64,000 nucleotides of DNA from Drosophila pseudoobscura (lineage: Eukaryota; Arthropoda; Insecta; Diptera; Drosophilidae), in NCBI RefSeq assembly GCF_009870125.1, contig NC_046680.1:9672001-9736000 (forward strand). The letters are read 5' to 3'. The position numbers and the translations under genes were made by a program. A model generated the notes under the pieces. The model was given only the letters and a program-made list of their open reading frames with translations, did no database searches and was not told where the DNA came from. Within the stretch, counting starts at the first letter, position 1. Each line of letters opens with the position of its first letter. This document shows positions 60,975 through 64,000 of the stretch, piece after piece.

Positions 60975-63900
60975 TATGTGAATATATCTGTGTATATCTT
61001 TGTGTCGGCCTATGTGTGAGTGTGTATCTGTGTGACACTGTTTGGGGCGTGTCAGTGTGTCTAACGCGTTTGTTCCTGATGCTGCCGTCGCAGCTGTTGC
61101 TGTTGATTCTGTTGCTGTTTCAGTTGCCGTAGCCTCTGTTGGCGCTGATGTTGGCTCTGCTGATGTTGTGATTGTCGCTCGTGTTGCTGCCGCTGTTGCG
61201 GGTGATAAACCGTCTTAATCGTGCTTGCCAAGCACTTAACACGTAAACTGCAAAATACAGGGCGGTTCGAGAGTCAATAGGGGTAGTCAGCGATGAATGG
61301 CAGCAGCACATCAAAAGCGATGAAAAAACCTAACCAAAAGCAAAATCAAAATGGAGTTTTCATCCGCTTACAAGGCCGACGCTTTAGATACCCTTGAAGA
61401 CACAATTTTCTCAATATATTAATCTAATTTTCATTGGGTTTAGCCTTACAAAATGTGTTTACTTATACGATAACCGTAGAATACTGCAATACTGAAATGC
61501 TTTCCAGCTAAGATTAAATAATTTAATCCTCAAAAGACTGCAATTTCTAGAGAGACAGCACTCACATGTACTTAGTATATGTGCAGCAAATTGAGTTCGC
61601 ATCATGATTAATTATTTTCGTCTCGTTGCGCCCAGTTTACCTCGAGAGTCCCCCCATTAATTAATCATCGCCATCGGGCAAACTCTTTTACAAATTGTTT
61701 TTCGTACCTTTAAACCTTTAAACTCAGATCACTTTTCAATTGCTATTCGAGGAAACAATCAAAGCTAACAGTTCACTAGTAAAACCTGGTTTCTGTATCT
61801 TCTAAAGAAAACTAGATCCCCACCGCCTAACGGTTGCAAAATGGTATGCTTCTTTAGAGGGAAAAATGCAATAAAGAAGCGAAAAGCTTGAAAATTTCCA
61901 TTCTCGTCTAGCAAACACTCACAGAGAATGGGGCTGGTCGGGCGTTGAGTCGTTGGCTCTTGGCCTTTGTGTGCCGTGCCCCCACACACAGACTGCAACA
62001 CATTAGGTGACCTTTGTCTGTGTCAAGGTGTCCCACGGCGGCTGGAACCCAGGTGAAAACAGTTAACCAGTCTGAAACAGTCCCTCGGGCCAACACCTGC
62101 CTGGAGAGCCCGACTCACGGCGAAGGTTGCTTGATAGATAGCCGTCAGAGGGCGAGCCATGGGTGGGGCAACTTTATCTCCAGCGCCGACCCAATTTCCC
62201 TTCCGAAACGCTTGGGGCAGCCCTCGTTGCGGTTGTTTTAGCTGTTGCTGGTTTTGGCCCGGAGAACACTGGCAAATATGCTAATAAGAACGTCGAAAGC
62301 GGAAAGAGGAAGAGCGAAGCGATGCGATGCAATGCGCTCTAGCAGCTCATGTGTGAGAAATATTTTCATAGTCAAGGTAATCGTCATCCGTCCCGCCCCT
62401 TTCCCTGTTCGCCGCCTAGCTCAAGGCATAGTCATAGTCGTAGTCGTAGTCCTCGTCGCCTTGCTATTAATAAATGCACTAAAAATGTTCTGGGTTCCTT
62501 TCTCTGGCGTTTCGCTTTCCTTTTCGGTTTTTAAATTTTCTTCCAGTTGTACCTCGCCCCTCTTGGAGCATACATTCTCGTACATGTGTATACAATCTTG
62601 AATGCACGCTATCTAGTATAGCTGTAGGACTTCCACAGAATATTTGTGTTTGTGGATCCATTAACTAAGAGGTTTGAAATAATTAAAAAAAAACGGGGCT
62701 ATAAACCAAATCGAATATATCTTAGGTGGTATCTTGCGTTCGTGACTCCAGAAGCTTTTTTAGTCTTCTTAATTATGAAAGAAAATTCGAGCTTTAATAC
62801 ATTTTTTTTGTTTTGTTTTGGTTCTATACGGGGTACGGTCGGTAGGGGTTGGGTGTGCCCCATAAGAAAGAGGCAAGGAATATGTGCTAACGTCGGCATC
62901 ACAGTTCGCTTTGGGGGATAGCATAGTCGAAACGGAAGGACAGAAAAAATCGAGTCGAGCTGCGGTTGCTTCCTACACGAATCTGAATCAGAATCTGCCC
63001 CAAAGGCTCGACTCTTACCCCTTACACAATCTCACAGATGCACACACAAACACGCATACACATACTTGAATTAATTCATACTCTAATAAATATACAAAAA
63101 GCTCTGTTGAATGTCTGCTGCTGGCACTGGCCTGGCTCCTTTGTTGTTGCCATTCCCATTGCCAATGCTGCTGCTGCTGTTGCCGTTGTGTCAGCATAAT
63201 CTTTTGGCAGACATTTCGTTTTGATCATCCTAGTCCATTCCGTTTTCACTTCTCCCACTTTCCAGCATATCTGGATGCTATTCGCCTTGGCCTAGAGTGC
63301 AGCGCGCTGCAGCGGTGTAAAGTGCTGAACTGAAAACTCGTACAATGCTCCAATTAGAAGAAGAGTTCAATGTTCTGCAACATAATTCTTTTACCAGTTG
63401 TCAGAGGATACATGTAAGTGGCCTGCAGTTAGCGGGAGAGCCGAAACCATGCCTGCATGGATGGATGGAGTTCATAGACCTATGGGGGCGAAACTTTAGG
63501 AAGATGATACCACCCGCCAATCGAACAGCAGTCTGCACTCAAGGCGCAACTTTCCGTAACAATGGAATCTGAAACCTAATGCAGGACTATAATTGCTCTC
63601 GATGTTGGGGTCGACATGCCTGTAGGACGGTCATTCATGGAACGAATCAAGCTGTGAGTCACATTTTCAATTCAATTTTCCACCAGACGAGTGCACAATA
63701 GGCAGCAGCAGCCAAACAGGCCAGCAAAATGAAACCGGCAACACGATTTACCGAGAACAGAGCCAGTAGTAAGACAGGAAGAGGATGTGGGCTGGGACCA
63801 GGACCAAAACGAGTCCCAAAAACTATAACAAGTATTTCTCCAGCAATTCAATGCAACTGCACAAACAAAAATGGGACTGTATGTGTTTAAACTGTCAAAA

Positions 63901-64000
63901 TTATCAGTGTGTGCTAGAACTGTAAAAAGCATGTCTACCAGCAACGACTGACCTTGTGGATGGGGGAATGGAACAATTCTTATTCATTATACTCACACAT
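60975..64000. other. 5' flank of 5-HT1B, nothing further recognised
   Basis: GTTGCTGTT-type repeats at about 61095-61200 lie just upstream of the 5-HT1B start codon and may be leader sequence. No ORF here has domain support; the longest, at 62245-62601, looks accidental. No promoter element can be placed with confidence. Confidence 0.45.

Overview
The window is nuclear DNA of a Drosophila-type fly. Its genes carry 55-75 bp GT-AG introns beside kilobase-scale ones, the long non-coding stretches hold scattered microsatellites, and three genes are readily recognised as fly genes: Topors, thin (tn, also called abba or Trim32) and the serotonin receptor 5-HT1B. The protein sequences differ from what I remember of D. 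melanogaster. Together with a degenerate DINE-1-like repeat at 11.7-12.5 kb, this suggests a species outside the melanogaster subgroup, perhaps of the obscura group. That placement is inference.

Layout. 1-4 kb: mostly non-coding, but the minus strand at 1785-2021 carries a 78-residue ORF that aligns without gaps to SUMO and lacks the C-terminal Gly-Gly. 4.1-6.5 kb: two minus-strand, three-exon paralogues with a zeste-type (Myb/SANT-like) DNA-binding domain, arranged in tandem. 6.5-7.4 kb: a divergent promoter region with two TATCGATA (DRE/BEAF-32) sites. 7.4-10.95 kb: Topors, a RING E3 ligase for ubiquitin and SUMO. 11.7-12.5 kb: a dispersed repeat. 13.3-14.3 kb: a truncated Topors paralogue that has lost the RING but keeps a parental intron at the same site and phase. 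14.3-27.8 kb: non-coding, probably the 5' regulatory and leader region of tn. 27.8-42.06 kb: tn, 11 coding exons, RING/B-box/coiled coil/NHL, with a possible alternative acidic C-terminus reached by reading through intron 4. 42.3-56.5 kb: non-coding. 56.5-60.97 kb: 5-HT1B on the minus strand, 8 coding exons, one of them followed by a GC-AG intron. 61-64 kb: 5' flank of 5-HT1B, nothing recognised.

The most interesting part is the left 15 kb. A conjugation-incompetent SUMO-like ORF, Topors and a RING-less Topors derivative with a UIM-like motif lie within about 13 kb, near a twin pair of DNA-binding proteins. tn, another E3 ligase family member, follows. Whether this clustering means anything functionally is unproven. 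The gene models were built by hand from reading frame, splice-site consensus and phase, and all summed coding lengths are multiples of three.
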